Of a stretch of 64,000 nucleotides of DNA, positions 35,425 to 45,089 are shown piece by piece; the first letter of the stretch is position 1; every line of letters begins with the position of its first letter. The DNA is taken from the NCBI RefSeq assembly GCF_002933875.1, contig NZ_BFAV01000141.1:62001-126000 (forward strand), in the 5' to 3' direction. A program made the position numbers and the translations under genes. Source of the stretch: Desulfocucumis palustris. Lineage in GTDB: Bacteria; Bacillota; Desulfotomaculia; Desulfotomaculales; Desulfocucumaceae. The notes under the pieces were generated by a model. That model ran no database searches. It had not been told where the DNA came from and worked only from the letters and a program-made list of their open reading frames with translations.

Positions 35425-36257
35425 ATATTCCTTATCAGGCCAAACAGTTTTTCCCTGGTTCTGGGCACGCCGCAGCCCTCCGCAACCAGGCCCCTGCTTC
35501 GCAACTGCCGGTAAACATCCACCAGCCAGGGCTTATCCAAATCAGCGGCGGCTAAAAGTCCGTCATCCTGAAAAATATCTTCCGGCTCCCCTTCCCCGGC
35601 CACGGAGCCGTCCTTGATCACGATGACGTGGTCGGCCCAGGAGTAGGCGGCGTTTACGTCGTGAGTGGACAGTATAACCGTTTTGCCCTCCCGGCTAAAC
35701 CCGTCGAATAATTCCATAATTTGACCTGTCAGTTTTGGGTCCAGCCCGGAAGTGGGCTCGTCAAATATTATCACTTGCGGATTCATGGCCAGTATGTCCG
35801 CGATGGAGACCCTCTTCTTCTGGCCGTAACTGAGGTAGTGGGTGGCCTTGTTTTTTAATCCGGTGACCCCGGTAATTTCCATTGCCCGGTCAACCCGGCG
35901 TCGCACCTCTTCCCGGGAAAGCCCCATATTTAAAGGCCCGAATGATATTTCCTGATAAACACTGGCTGAAAAAAGCTGTATTTCCGGATCCTGAAAAACA
36001 ATGCCCACATTTTTGCGGAGTTCCGTCAGGGATGAGTGATCGTACCGGATTTCCCTGCCCCTGAAAATGATTTTACCCCGGGCCGGCTTTAGTATGCCGT
36101 TAAAGTGCAAAAACAGGGTGGATTTTCCCGCCCCGTTGGGTCCCAGAAAAGCTATTTTTTTCCCTTTCTCCAGGGAAAGGGTTATATTATTCAAAGCCCT
36201 GGTGCCGTCGGGATACTGGTGCACAACATCCCTGGCCTCCATAATAATTTCCGTCAA
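35421..36257 (-). CDS. cbiO: ECF-type cobalt transporter ATP-binding protein
   Basis: About 278 residues. Walker A GPNGAGKST, Q-loop in VGIVFQDPEIQLFSASV, signature LSYGQKKRVSIA, Walker B IIFDEPTSGLDP. With CbiQ it forms the energising module for cobalt uptake. The TTG at 36257 is chosen because GGAGG lies eight bases upstream; a GTG just upstream is too close to that site. Operon with cbiQ, under a cobalamin riboswitch; the cbiM substrate-binding gene is not present. Confidence 0.92.
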   Translation of the reverse strand: MTEIIMEARDVVHQYPDGTRALNNITLSLEKGKKIAFLGPNGAGKSTLFLHFNGILKPARGKIIFRGREIRYDHSSLTELRKNVGIVFQDPEIQLFSASVYQEISFGPLNMGLSREEVRRRVDRAMEITGVTGLKNKATHYLSYGQKKRVSIADILAMNPQVIIFDEPTSGLDPKLTGQIMELFDGFSREGKTVILSTHDVNAAYSWADHVIVIKDGSVAGEGEPEDIFQDDGLLAAADLDKPWLVDVYRQLRSRGLVAEGCGVPRTREKLFGLIRNI

Positions 36258-36321
36258 AAACAGCACCTCCGAGTATTATCTGGCTAACAGCCTGAAAGAA
36301 TCCGTCCTTGGCTCACTTGCA

Positions 36322-37116
36322 TCAGGCCGCCGGTCCGCCCCATTTTTCCCATATCCCGAAGAGAACCAGGCCGGTATCCAATAAAAGTATAACGGCAATA
36401 TTCCCCGGCGATAAACTGTAGTTTCTTTCCAAAACCGTTATTTCCCCGTTGTAGCACCTGGAAGTGAGCGCTATGAACAGCATTTTGGACCGGTGGTAGG
36501 ATTTAACGAACAGGTTGGAAACAAGCTGGCCCAGGGAATGGTATCCCCTGTTCAAATTCACGTACCCCAGCCGGGAGGACTGTGAAGTATATATTTTCTC
36601 CGCCGTTTCGGCCATAACAAATATAAAGCGGTAAACCAGGCCCATAAGTTCCATGAACAGCGAAGGAGCCTTTATCTTCCTGAGCAGCGAGATAATGTCC
36701 ACCATGGGTGTGGTAAGAGCAAGAAAATACAGGCAGCAAGCAGCCGCCAGGGATTTTAAAAATATTTTTCCGGCCAGGGCCAGACCCCCCGCACTTACAC
36801 CAACACTGACTCCGGCCAGGGAAAAACCCCAAAATGTCCCCGCAGCCTGTCCGGAAAATGAAACCGACAGGGCTATGGCGGCCACACCCACCAGCAAAAA
36901 AGCCGCCGGCAAAGCCATTAATTTCAGGTAAAGTCCCCAGGGTATTCCCGCCCGCAAGACCACCGCCCCGGTCATTAACAATATCACCGCCAGGGAAACG
37001 GCATAGGAATTGATGGCTAGGCAGATGAGCATGGTTATAAAAGAAAATAAGAATTTTTCCGCCGGATGAATGGAAACCATCCGGTTGGAATAAGCGTAAT
37101 AATCAATCTGAAACAT
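36322..37116 (-). CDS. cbiQ: ECF cobalt transporter T component CbiQ
   Basis: 264 residues with about six membrane helices and the coupling motif region around ALTSRCYNGEI (the A-R-G type motif of T components). It begins IDYYAYSNRMVSIHPAEKFL, typical of CbiQ. Transmembrane partner of CbiO. It is the first gene after the riboswitch, with about 225 bases between the terminator hairpin and its ATG. CbiM and CbiN would normally come first and are missing. Confidence 0.92.
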   Translation of the reverse strand: MFQIDYYAYSNRMVSIHPAEKFLFSFITMLICLAINSYAVSLAVILLMTGAVVLRAGIPWGLYLKLMALPAAFLLVGVAAIALSVSFSGQAAGTFWGFSLAGVSVGVSAGGLALAGKIFLKSLAAACCLYFLALTTPMVDIISLLRKIKAPSLFMELMGLVYRFIFVMAETAEKIYTSQSSRLGYVNLNRGYHSLGQLVSNLFVKSYHRSKMLFIALTSRCYNGEITVLERNYSLSPGNIAVILLLDTGLVLFGIWEKWGGPAA

Positions 37117-37340
37117 GAATAACCGTCTCCCAGCCTACTGGTGAATAAAAAAGCCTTCCAAACACCCGTTTAAAAACATTAAAGGGCATCTGAAACGGCC
37201 GGTTAGTGCTTTTTCAGGCTCATGGCGAACTTAAAGTAACGATTCCTTTTAAGTTCACTCCCCATAAATTCAGCAAGGCACTCCGCTTGGGCCCCTCCCC
37301 TCGGGGCGAAGCCGCCAACATTTTATATTGGAATTTTAAA
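37117..37340. other. Gap between riboswitch and cbiQ
   Basis: About 225 bases. A 20-codon minus-strand frame (MGSELKRNRYFKFAMSLKKH) is seen but has no good ribosome binding site. No trace of cbiM or cbiN can be recognised. Confidence 0.45.
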
Positions 37341-37370
37341 TAAACCAACCCCCGCACACCTGCGGGGGTT
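37341..37370 (-). terminator. Terminator of the riboswitch expression platform
   Basis: AACCCCCGCA-GGTG-TGCGGGGGTT stem; on the minus strand it is followed by GGTTTATTT. It lies 65-95 bases after the aptamer. Confidence 0.75.
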
Positions 37371-37435
37371 AATATTACGCGGCTAAAAAATGCCCTGCGT
37401 ACATCCCCATCCACGTGGGTACATGGCGCTTTTGG

Positions 37436-37600
37436 AACAAGCAAGTCTACTGGCTTGAGATCCTGGTCCAAACCGCGCCTTCCCGGTTTTATCCAGTGGC
37501 ATTGTGCAGTCGGACTCCCTCTTACAGTGGCGGGACCGCGCCGGACTTTAACCGGCTTCCATTTTATATTCTGCCCCGGGCAGAATAACTTGTTCCGGAA
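37436..37600 (-). ncRNA. Cobalamin riboswitch
   Basis: On the minus strand the core reads GAAGCCGGTTAAAGTCCGGC, then GCGGTCCCGCCACTGTAA (B12 box), and the 3' part ends AGCCAGTAGACTTGC, as in known cobalamin aptamers. It controls cbiQ-cbiO and switches off cobalt uptake when B12 is plentiful. The 5' boundary is approximate. Confidence 0.92.
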
Positions 37601-37812
37601 TAATTTATTTCATTTATTCTACCACCGTTACCGGAAAGCAGTCAAATTAATTAATTCAACGGAAATTGAGCGCCACAGCCCGGGAAACAGACAGCCCCCG
37701 GTGGAACAACGGGATTAAACCCGGGCATAATTAAATCTGCAAAAGGAATTAAAAGCTTAAATAGAGAAAAGATACTTCATTCATTTAATCAATATTGGGC
37801 CAGGTGTTTATA

Positions 37813-38418
37813 ATGGGTGACATAAAATGTTTGGGTTTGTCCTGCAGCCCCAGGGCTACAGGGAACACCACCGTGCTACTGGAAAGGGCTCTGGCCGGAG
37901 CCTCGTCCGCCGGGGCAGCCACGGAGCTGGTAAGACTTGCGGATTACAGCGTCTCACCCTGCAGGGCCTGCGACGGCTGTTTTAATAATGGCCTGTGCGT
38001 TATAAAAGACGGTGCGGGGGACATATTTGACAAAATTATTAAAGCGGATAGGATAATACTGGCCGCTCCTATTTTTTCCATGGGCATGAACGCCCAGGCC
38101 AAAAGCCTGGTGGACAGGAGCCAGCGATTCTGGGCCAGCCGCTATATTTTGGGACAGCCGGTGATTAAGGATCCCCATCTCCGGCCCGCCCGGGGGGGGA
38201 TTTACATATCCGCCGCGGGAACGGATTTAAAGGGTGTATTTGACGGGGCAATCAGGGTGGCCCGGTATTTCTTTAAAATGCTTGACATCGGATGGAACGG
38301 CAGCTTTTGCTATCCCCTGACGGATAAAATAGGCGATATATACAACAATCCGGCGGCCCTGGAGGAAGTGTACCGGGCCGGAAAAAGACTGGCCCGGGCC
38401 GGGAACGATCCTTCATGA
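37813..38418 (+). CDS. Flavodoxin-fold NAD(P)H-dependent oxidoreductase
   Basis: 201 residues. The FMN phosphate loop is SCSPRATGNTTVLLERAL; the Cys-rich segment SPCRACDGCFNNGLCVIKD is typical of the iron-sulfur flavoprotein/IsiB group and may hold a [4Fe-4S] cluster; PIFSMGMNAQAKSLVDR is the flavin-stacking block. It transfers electrons between NAD(P)H, ferredoxin and an unknown acceptor. AGGTG precedes the ATG at 37813. Divergent from the cobalt genes and convergent with the acyl-CoA ligase. Confidence 0.85.
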   Translation: MGDIKCLGLSCSPRATGNTTVLLERALAGASSAGAATELVRLADYSVSPCRACDGCFNNGLCVIKDGAGDIFDKIIKADRIILAAPIFSMGMNAQAKSLVDRSQRFWASRYILGQPVIKDPHLRPARGGIYISAAGTDLKGVFDGAIRVARYFFKMLDIGWNGSFCYPLTDKIGDIYNNPAALEEVYRAGKRLARAGNDPS

Positions 38419-38449
38419 ACCTGTTGAAAAAAATACGTTTAAAACAAAA

Positions 38450-38494
38450 AGGCGTCTGATAACCCGTTAAATACAGTGGTTTACCAGACGCCCT
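38450..38494. terminator. Bidirectional terminator
   Basis: GGCGTCTG and CAGACGCC arms between two convergent genes, with A/T runs on the outer side; on the minus strand it ends GCCTTTTTG. Confidence 0.75.
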
Positions 38495-38557
38495 TCTCTC
38501 TATAACCTAAGTTTCAGGTATTTGTCAGCAGCCCTCCATGGCGGGGGACTCTTTACC

Positions 38558-40183
38558 TTAATTACCCTGTTGTTTTTTAACCTCCTCTTCCCTCAGGAAG
38601 CGGCGCAATACCTTACCCACAATGGTTTTTGGCAGCTCCTTGCGGAATTCCACCAGTTTGGGCACCTTATAGGCGGCCAGCTTGCCCCGGCAGAAATCAA
38701 TCATCTCCTGCTCGGTGGACTCCATGCCCTCCTTCAAGACTATAAAAGCCTTCACGGTCTCACCCCGGTAGGGATCGGGCACCCCGGCCACCACAGCCTC
38801 CTGAACCTTGGGATGTTCAAACAAAACCTCTTCCACATCCCTGGGATAAATGTTGAACCCCCCGGCAATAACCATGTCTTTTTTGCGGTCCACAATATAG
38901 AAATACCCGTCTTCATCCATCTTGGCTATATCCCCGGTATACAGCCACCCGTTCACCAGGGTTTTGCCCGATTCCTCCGGCATGTTCCAGTAGCCCTTCA
39001 TTACCTGGGGCCCGCTGATGCACAACTCCCCAATTTCCCCGGGCGGCAATTCCTTTTGCCCCATTTCCAGATCCATAATTTTACAAACGGTGTTGGACAG
39101 CGGCATACCGATGCTTCCCGCTTTGCGCACTCCGATCATGGGATTGCAGTGGGTCACCGGAGAGGTTTCGGAAAGACCGTACCCCTCAACCAGGCAGCCG
39201 CCGGTCAGCGCCTCGAACTTCTGGGAAACTTCCACCGGCAGGGGGGCCGAGCCGCTTATGCAATATTTGATTGATTTTACATCATATTTGCCTATCTCCG
39301 GATGGTTGTTCACCGCGATATACATGGTGGGCACCCCGGGGAACAACGTGGGCTTATATTTGTCAATGGTTTGAAGCAGGGATTCAATTTCAAACCTGGG
39401 CAGCACCACCAGGGTGGCGGCATTGGCTATTCCGAAATTCACGCAGGTGGTCATGCCGTAAGAGTGGAAAAAGGGCAGCACGGACAAAACCACTTCTTCC
39501 CCGTATTTGCAGCCCTGAAACCACTGGGTTACCTGAAGCGCGTTGGCCACTATGTTACGGTGGGTCAGCATGGCGCCCTTGGAAACCCCGGTGGTCCCGC
39601 CGGTGTATTGAAGCACCGCCAGGTCATTCACCACGTCAAAATCAATTTTAGGAGGGTTCGCCTCGGTGGAGGCCAGAAGCTCCTCGGCTTTGAGCACTTC
39701 CGCCTCCCCTTCCGCCGCGGGCTGCCCCAGGCTGAAAAGAATTACGTGTTTAAGAGGGGTAAGCTCCCTTACATTTTTAATCCTGGGATAGAACTGGTCG
39801 AAGGCAACAATAATTTCCGCCCCGGAATCGTTAAGTATGTGTTCCAGCTCTCTTTCCACGTACATGGGATTGACCTGCACCACGATCCCCCCGGCTTTTT
39901 GAACGGCGAAAAAGCCCACTATGTACTGGGGGCAGTTGGGTGCCATCAGGGCAACCCGGTCTCCCTTTCTGACGCCGAGGTTGTAAAAAGCGGTGGCCAT
40001 TTTGTCCACCATAACATTGAGCATGGCGTAAGGTATTTCCAGTTGGGCAAAAATCACTGCCGTCCTCCCGGGAAAAGCGGCCGCCACCTTTTCCAGCAGC
40101 TGGGGCATGGTTTCTTCCGGGTAGTCCAGTTCCGCCGCAACACCCTGAGGATAGTTTTTCAACCACAATTTTTCACTTTGCAT
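38558..40183 (-). CDS. fadD: Long-chain acyl-CoA synthetase (AMP-forming)
   Basis: 541 residues, full length. ATP/AMP motifs YTGGTTGVSKGAMLTHRN, EGYGLSETSP and YTGDIAKMDEDGYFYIVDRK; the C-terminal catalytic Lys is in KTIVGKVLRR, the site that AcuA-type acetyltransferases modify in related enzymes. It activates a fatty or other carboxylic acid to its CoA ester. Single gene, convergent with the flavodoxin-like gene. Chain length is not evident from sequence. Confidence 0.92.
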   Translation of the reverse strand: MQSEKLWLKNYPQGVAAELDYPEETMPQLLEKVAAAFPGRTAVIFAQLEIPYAMLNVMVDKMATAFYNLGVRKGDRVALMAPNCPQYIVGFFAVQKAGGIVVQVNPMYVERELEHILNDSGAEIIVAFDQFYPRIKNVRELTPLKHVILFSLGQPAAEGEAEVLKAEELLASTEANPPKIDFDVVNDLAVLQYTGGTTGVSKGAMLTHRNIVANALQVTQWFQGCKYGEEVVLSVLPFFHSYGMTTCVNFGIANAATLVVLPRFEIESLLQTIDKYKPTLFPGVPTMYIAVNNHPEIGKYDVKSIKYCISGSAPLPVEVSQKFEALTGGCLVEGYGLSETSPVTHCNPMIGVRKAGSIGMPLSNTVCKIMDLEMGQKELPPGEIGELCISGPQVMKGYWNMPEESGKTLVNGWLYTGDIAKMDEDGYFYIVDRKKDMVIAGGFNIYPRDVEEVLFEHPKVQEAVVAGVPDPYRGETVKAFIVLKEGMESTEQEMIDFCRGKLAAYKVPKLVEFRKELPKTIVGKVLRRFLREEEVKKQQGN

Positions 40184-40531
40184 ATACGTCCCTCTCTCTC
40201 ATTATATTTATTATTTTGCAAAGGACTGCTTATATAAAACGGCCTGGGATTATCGGCGGGCAAGTAACTGATTGATTGCTCATTCATAAAATGATAAACA
40301 TTTAGGCCGACTCTCCAGGTTGATTATAGGTAAACTTCATATATTCATTTTAGAATTTTTTTAATTTTTATACAAGCTTAATATCTTAAAACACTTTAAT
40401 AATTCACAAAACACGCAACAACGCGACAATTTTTTCTATTTAATTCCCCGGCGCCGGACCCCGGAAACCTGCTACCCAGGCGGTGAATTGTTTGTTAAAA
40501 TAAAAGAAATTTTAAACACCGGGAGAATAAA
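40184..40531. other. Divergent promoter region
   Basis: About 350 AT-rich bases between the acyl-CoA ligase (minus) and the amidotransferase gene (plus). No gene, repeat or clear operator seen. Confidence 0.45.
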
Positions 40532-41254
40532 ATGAGAATTCATTATTTACAGCATGTACCCTTTGAGGACATGGCAAATATTGGCCTTTGGATAAAAGGC
40601 CGGGGGCACGAATTATCCGGGACAAAATTTTTTGCGGGTGAAAGGCCAGGACCGGAAACCGCTTTTGACCTGCTGGTGATCATGGGCGGGCCCATGAATA
40701 TATACGAAGAGGATAAATTTCCCTGGCTGACTGCTGAAAAGAAATTTATAGAAAAGGCCGTGGCCGCTGAAAAATGCGTGCTGGGAATCTGCCTGGGGGC
40801 TCAGCTTATGGCCGACGTGCTGGGAGGCAGGGTATATAAAAATAAGCACCGGGAAATAGGCTGGCACCCCGTTACCCTCACCCCGGAAGCCAAAAACACC
40901 GCGGTGTTCGGCACCCTGCCGGAACGGTTCACCGCTTTCCACTGGCACGGGGATACCTTCGACACTCCCCCCGGAGCGGTTTGCACCGCGAAAAGCGAGG
41001 CCTGCGGGAACCAGGCCTTTGAATACAATAAAAGGGTGATCGGGCTGCAGTTCCACCTGGAAAGCTCCCCATCCAGCGTTGAGGCACTGCTTAATAACTG
41101 TTCGGATGAGTTGGCAAAAGACAGCTATATACAAACACCGGAAGAAATAATTTCAGGGATCAAGCACATCGAAAAGCAAAATGAAATAATGTTTTCCATA
41201 TTGAACCGGCTGGAAAACCTCGCCGCTCCCAAAACAGCAACTGCCCCGGTTTAA
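40532..41254 (+). CDS. Type 1 glutamine amidotransferase
   Basis: 240 residues of the class I glutaminase (GuaA N-terminal-like) fold. Nucleophile Cys87 is in LGICLGAQLMADVLGG; the His-Glu pair is in VIGLQFHLESSP. Standalone forms like this release ammonia from glutamine or hydrolyse gamma-glutamyl compounds; the true substrate is unknown. The ATG follows GGGAG. Single gene; its stop codon lies within a large terminator hairpin. Confidence 0.88.
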   Translation: MRIHYLQHVPFEDMANIGLWIKGRGHELSGTKFFAGERPGPETAFDLLVIMGGPMNIYEEDKFPWLTAEKKFIEKAVAAEKCVLGICLGAQLMADVLGGRVYKNKHREIGWHPVTLTPEAKNTAVFGTLPERFTAFHWHGDTFDTPPGAVCTAKSEACGNQAFEYNKRVIGLQFHLESSPSSVEALLNNCSDELAKDSYIQTPEEIISGIKHIEKQNEIMFSILNRLENLAAPKTATAPV

Positions 41255-41273
41255 CTCCGGGGCAGCTGCTGTT
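41232..41273. terminator. Bidirectional terminator between amidotransferase and fdhA
   Basis: AACAGCAACTGCCCCGG and CCGGGGCAGCTGCTGTT pair over about 17 bases; the loop contains the TAA of the amidotransferase gene. On the minus strand it follows the fdhA stop by about 10 bases and is followed by TTGGG. Confidence 0.75.
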
Positions 41274-41282
41274 ACAGGCTAT

Positions 41283-43970
41283 TTATGCTGTTTTCTCCAC
41301 TTTCACTGCGCAAACCTTCAGCTCGGGTATCTTGGAGATACCGTCCCTGGCAGGGTTGGTAAGCTTGTTGATGGCCACCTCCGGGAAATGGAAGGAGGTA
41401 AACACCAGCCCTTCGGGAACCACATCGGTAATTCTGGCGCTAAGTTCCACGCTGCCCCGGCGGGAAGATACCCTGACCCTGTCGCCCTCCGCCAAACCCA
41501 TTTTTGCGGCGTCCGAGGCGTTAATCTCCAGGTACTCCGTGCCGTAGTGCACTTCCAGCGCCCCTGTGCGCATGGTCATGGTGCCGGTATGATAGTGGAA
41601 ATGCCTGCGTCCGGTGCTCAGCACCAGGGGATACTGCTGGTCGGGCAATTCCGCCGGGGGCACGTATTCCACCGGGCTGAACTTGCCCAACCCCCGGGAA
41701 AATTTACCCACGTGCAATACCGGGGTACCCGGATGGTCGGCGGTGGGGCAGGGCCACTGAATGCCTCCCTGCTCCAGGCGAGGATAAGATATGCCCGCGT
41801 AGGACGGGGTAAGGGAAGCAATTTCCCTCATTATTTCCGCCGGGGATTCGTAGCTCATGGGATAGCCCATGGCGGTTGCCACATCGCAGATAATTCTCCA
41901 GTCCGGCCTGGCCTCCCCCACGGGCTCAATGGCCTTGCGCACCCGCTGCACCCGCCGCTCGGTGTTGGAGAAGGTGCCGTCCTTTTCGGCGAAGCTGGCT
42001 GCCGGCAGCACCACATCCGCCAGCTGGGCGGTTTCCGAGAGGAAAATGTCCTGCACCACCAGAAAGTCCAGTTTTTCCAAAGCATGTATCACATGGCCGG
42101 CGTCCGGGTCGGAAAGAACCGGATTCTCGCCCATTATATACATTCCTTTAATCTGTCCGCGGGACGCTCCTTCCAGCATCTCTCCCACGGTAAGGCCCGG
42201 TTTGGCGGGAAGGCTTTCCAGACCCCAGGCCGAAGCGAATTTAGCCCTGACATCGTCCAGACCCACTCCCTGGTAGCCGGTTAATACTGCCGGAAGGGCT
42301 CCCATATCACAGGCGCCCTGCACGTTGTTCTGGCCCCGCAGAGGGTTTACCCCGCTGTAAGGCTTGCCGATGTGACCGCAGAGCATGGCCAGGTTGGCCA
42401 CGGCAAAAACATTATGGGTGCCGCAGATGTGCTGGGTTATGCCCATGGTGTAAAGTATGGTGGCGTTTTCCGCCCCGGCGTAGCCCCGGGCAACTTCCCT
42501 GAGTTTATCCGCCGGTATGCCTGTCAGCTCCTCAACATACTCCGGGGTATATTTCTCCACGGCTGCCCTGAATACCTCAAAATCTTCCGTTCTTTCCTTA
42601 ACGAATTCCTTGTTGTAAAGCCCCTCGGAAATTATAACGCCGGCCAGTCCGTTCAGCAGAGCTATATCGGAACCGGATTTAATCTGCAGATGAGTGTGAG
42701 CCAGCTCGGCCACCTCGGTCTTCCGGGGGTCCGCCACCACCAGGGTCGAACCTCCCCGCACGGCTTTCTTTACCTGCAGCCCGATAATGGGGTGGGATTC
42801 GGTGGTATTGGTGCCTATGGCCAGTATAAAATCAGCCCCGGCCACATCTTTGATGGGGTTGGTCATTGCTCCGCTGCCGAATGCAGTCGCCAGACCGGCG
42901 ACTGTGGGAGCGTGTCAGAGACGGGCGCAGTGGTCGATATTGTTGGTGCCGAGCACCGCCCGGGTAAATTTGCTAAACAGATAATTCTCCTCGTTGGTGC
43001 AGCGGGCGGAGCTAAGTACCGCCAGTGCTTCGGGGCCAAAGCCGGACTTAATCGCCCCAAGCTTTTCCGCCACCAGATTTATAGCCTGCTCCCAGGACGC
43101 CTCCACGAACCGGCCGTCCTTTTTAATCAGAGGTTTTTTCAGCCTGTCGGGGTGGTGGATAAAGCCATATCCGAAACGTCCCTTGACGCACAGCGCCCGG
43201 CCGTTCACGTCTCCGTCACAGGAGGTGACCCCCACCACCTTGCCGTCCTTGACGTTTAGATCGAAATTGCAGCCTGTGCCGCAATAGGGGCACGTGGTGC
43301 GGACCTTTTCAACCTCCCAGGTGCGGGCTTTGGCTCTAAGGCCCTTTTCCTGCAGCGCGCCCACCGGGCATACTGCCACGCAGTTGCCGCAAAATACACA
43401 GTCTGATCCGGCCAGGGTGGTATCCATGGCCGGGGCGACTTTGGTATTAAAGCCCCGGTAGGAGTAGTCCACCACTGATTTGCCCTGTATCTGGGCGCAG
43501 GCCCGGACGCATTTGCCGCACAGGATGCATTTGTTCATATCCCTGACAATAAAGGGATTATCATCTTCAATTTGGTACTGGTGCACGGCGCCCTTGAAGC
43601 CGCCCTCCTTCACCCCGTACCTGTAGGCATAATCCTGTAAACGGCAGTCTCCGCTTCTGGCGCAGGTAAGACAGTCCATGGGGTGATTGGCCAGCAGAAG
43701 CTCCAGTATTGTCTTTCTCGCCTCCACCACGGCGGGGGATTCAGTCTCCACCACCATGCCCCCGGTGGCGGCGGTGGCGCAGGAAATCATCAGTGCTCTT
43801 GCTCCTTTAATCTCCACCACGCACATGCGGCAAGACCCATCTATGGTTAATTCCGGATCATAACACAGGGTTGGAATAAATATATCCAGCTTTTTGGCCG
43901 CTTCCAGTACGGTGCTCCCCTGGGGTACAGTCACCTGACGGCCATTTATGGTTAATGTTACTTCAGCCAA
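41283..43970 (-). CDS. fdhA: Formate dehydrogenase alpha subunit, selenocysteine-containing
   Basis: About 895 residues read through an in-frame TGA (42915-42917, Sec352). Order: [2Fe-2S] domain (about 1-80), His-Cys [4Fe-4S] (DCLTCARSGDC), two ferredoxin clusters (CILCGKCVRAC, CVFCGNCVAVC), then the Mo/W-bis-MGD core beginning TCPYCGTGC. The active site is ARL-Sec-HAPTVAGL, where formate is oxidised to CO2 or CO2 reduced. A SECIS hairpin follows the UGA. The TTG start at 43970 has AAAGGAGG nine bases upstream. A plain gene caller splits this gene at the UGA. Last gene of the nuoEF-like operon. Confidence 0.95.
42880..42917 (-). promoter_or_regulatory. Sec codon and SECIS hairpin of fdhA
   Basis: TGA followed by an 8-bp stem, CAGTCGCC-GGTCT-GGCGACTG. 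The GGUCU apical element starts 18 bases after the UGA, the same distance and loop as in E. coli fdhF. SelB with Sec-tRNA should bind here. Confidence 0.9.
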
Positions 43971-44083
43971 TATAAAAGGCCTCCTTTTTTGCAAACCTGG
44001 CATAACACCGGTCCACTTAAGATTTTTCAAAAGAATTCCCGGTAGTCGTTATTCCCCGCAAAACACAGCGCCAAAAATTTAAT

Positions 44084-44113
44084 AAAGAGCCAAATATCAA
44101 CATTTGGCTCTTT
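44084..44113 (-). terminator. Intra-operon hairpin between the NuoG-like gene and fdhA
   Basis: AAAGAGCCAAAT and ATTTGGCTCTTT arms (12 bp, 6-base loop); on the minus strand it is followed by ATTAAATTTTT. It lies 29 bases after the NuoG-like stop and 113 before the fdhA start. Confidence 0.65.
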
Positions 44114-44141
44114 ATATCAACGGATTTTATAACTTTCTTTT

Positions 44142-45071
44142 TTAACCTTCTATTTTCTTGAGCTTTTCCAGCACGCCCTGGAGTCCCAGGGCCTCCGGCC
44201 AGGTAACCCCCACGAACTCTCCATCCTTCTTCAGCTGCGGTGTCCCGGGCTGGTCACAGTACATAAGCTCCAGGCCCAAACGTCCCTTGAGGCACAGGGG
44301 CCGTCCCGGTCCCGGCGCCCTGGCGGCCACACCGATAACCTTTTGGCCCTTGGAAATTAAATCAAACTGGCAGCCGCTGTCGCAAAAGGTACAGGTAACA
44401 GGTTTTTTCTCCAATTCCCAAACCCGCCCCTGTCCGGACAGCCGCTTATAGGTAAGGGCGCCAACCGGGCATACGGCCACGCAGCGGCCGCAATAAACGC
44501 AATCCGATTCACCCAGGGGAACGTCCATGGGAGCGGCTATTTTAGTATTGAAGCCGCGATAAGCATAGTCCACCACGGCCCGCTCCTTCACCTGGGCGCA
44601 AGTGCGCACGCACCTGCCGCACAATATGCATTTATTCAAATCCCTGATGATGTAGGGATTGCTGTCTTCAATAGCGTAGGAATGCCGCTGTCCCTCAAAT
44701 CCAGGCCCCTTGACGCCGTAGCGGAAGGCATAATCCTGCAAACGGCAGTCCCCGTTCTTTTCACAGGTCAGGCAATCCTGGGGATGGTTGGCCAGGATCA
44801 GTTCCAGTATTGTTTTGCGGGCTTCCACCACCGCCGGCGATTCGGTCTGCACCACCATGCCCTCGGTGGCTTCGGTGACACAGGAGGCAGGCAAATTGCG
44901 CATGCCCTGAATTTCCACCACGCAAATGCGGCAGGCTCCGAAACCGGTCAGCTCTGGCGCGTGACAAAAGGTGGGAATAAAAAATCCCGCTTCCGCCGCC
45001 GCGTCCAGTACGGTGGTTCCCTTTTGCACCGTTACTTTAACCCCGTTTATGGTCAGGGTAACATTGGCCAC
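44142..45071 (-). CDS. NuoG-like iron-sulfur subunit (short)
   Basis: 309 residues that repeat the N-terminal part of FdhA: [2Fe-2S] domain, DCLTCEKNGDC cluster, CILCGRCVRTC and CVYCGRCVAVC, then a Fe4S4 segment of the Mo enzyme type (TCTFCDSGC) and an early stop, with no Mo-binding core. It should pass electrons between the NuoF-like flavoprotein and FdhA. GTG start with GGAGG nine bases upstream. It starts 19 bases after the nuoF-like stop. The likeness to FdhA suggests duplication and loss of the catalytic part. Confidence 0.9.
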   Translation of the reverse strand: MANVTLTINGVKVTVQKGTTVLDAAAEAGFFIPTFCHAPELTGFGACRICVVEIQGMRNLPASCVTEATEGMVVQTESPAVVEARKTILELILANHPQDCLTCEKNGDCRLQDYAFRYGVKGPGFEGQRHSYAIEDSNPYIIRDLNKCILCGRCVRTCAQVKERAVVDYAYRGFNTKIAAPMDVPLGESDCVYCGRCVAVCPVGALTYKRLSGQGRVWELEKKPVTCTFCDSGCQFDLISKGQKVIGVAARAPGPGRPLCLKGRLGLELMYCDQPGTPQLKKDGEFVGVTWPEALGLQGVLEKLKKIEG

Positions 45072-45089
45072 TTACATACACCTCCCTGA

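Noticed and set aside
37220-37471. Minus-strand frame across the cobalamin riboswitch
   Set aside because: It overlaps the aptamer 3' part and the terminator, which explain the sequence better than a protein does.
42850-42917. Stop codon and restart splitting fdhA into two genes
   Set aside because: The TGA is in frame, sits at the conserved Sec position (ARL-x-HAPT) and is followed by a SECIS hairpin, so it is one gene.
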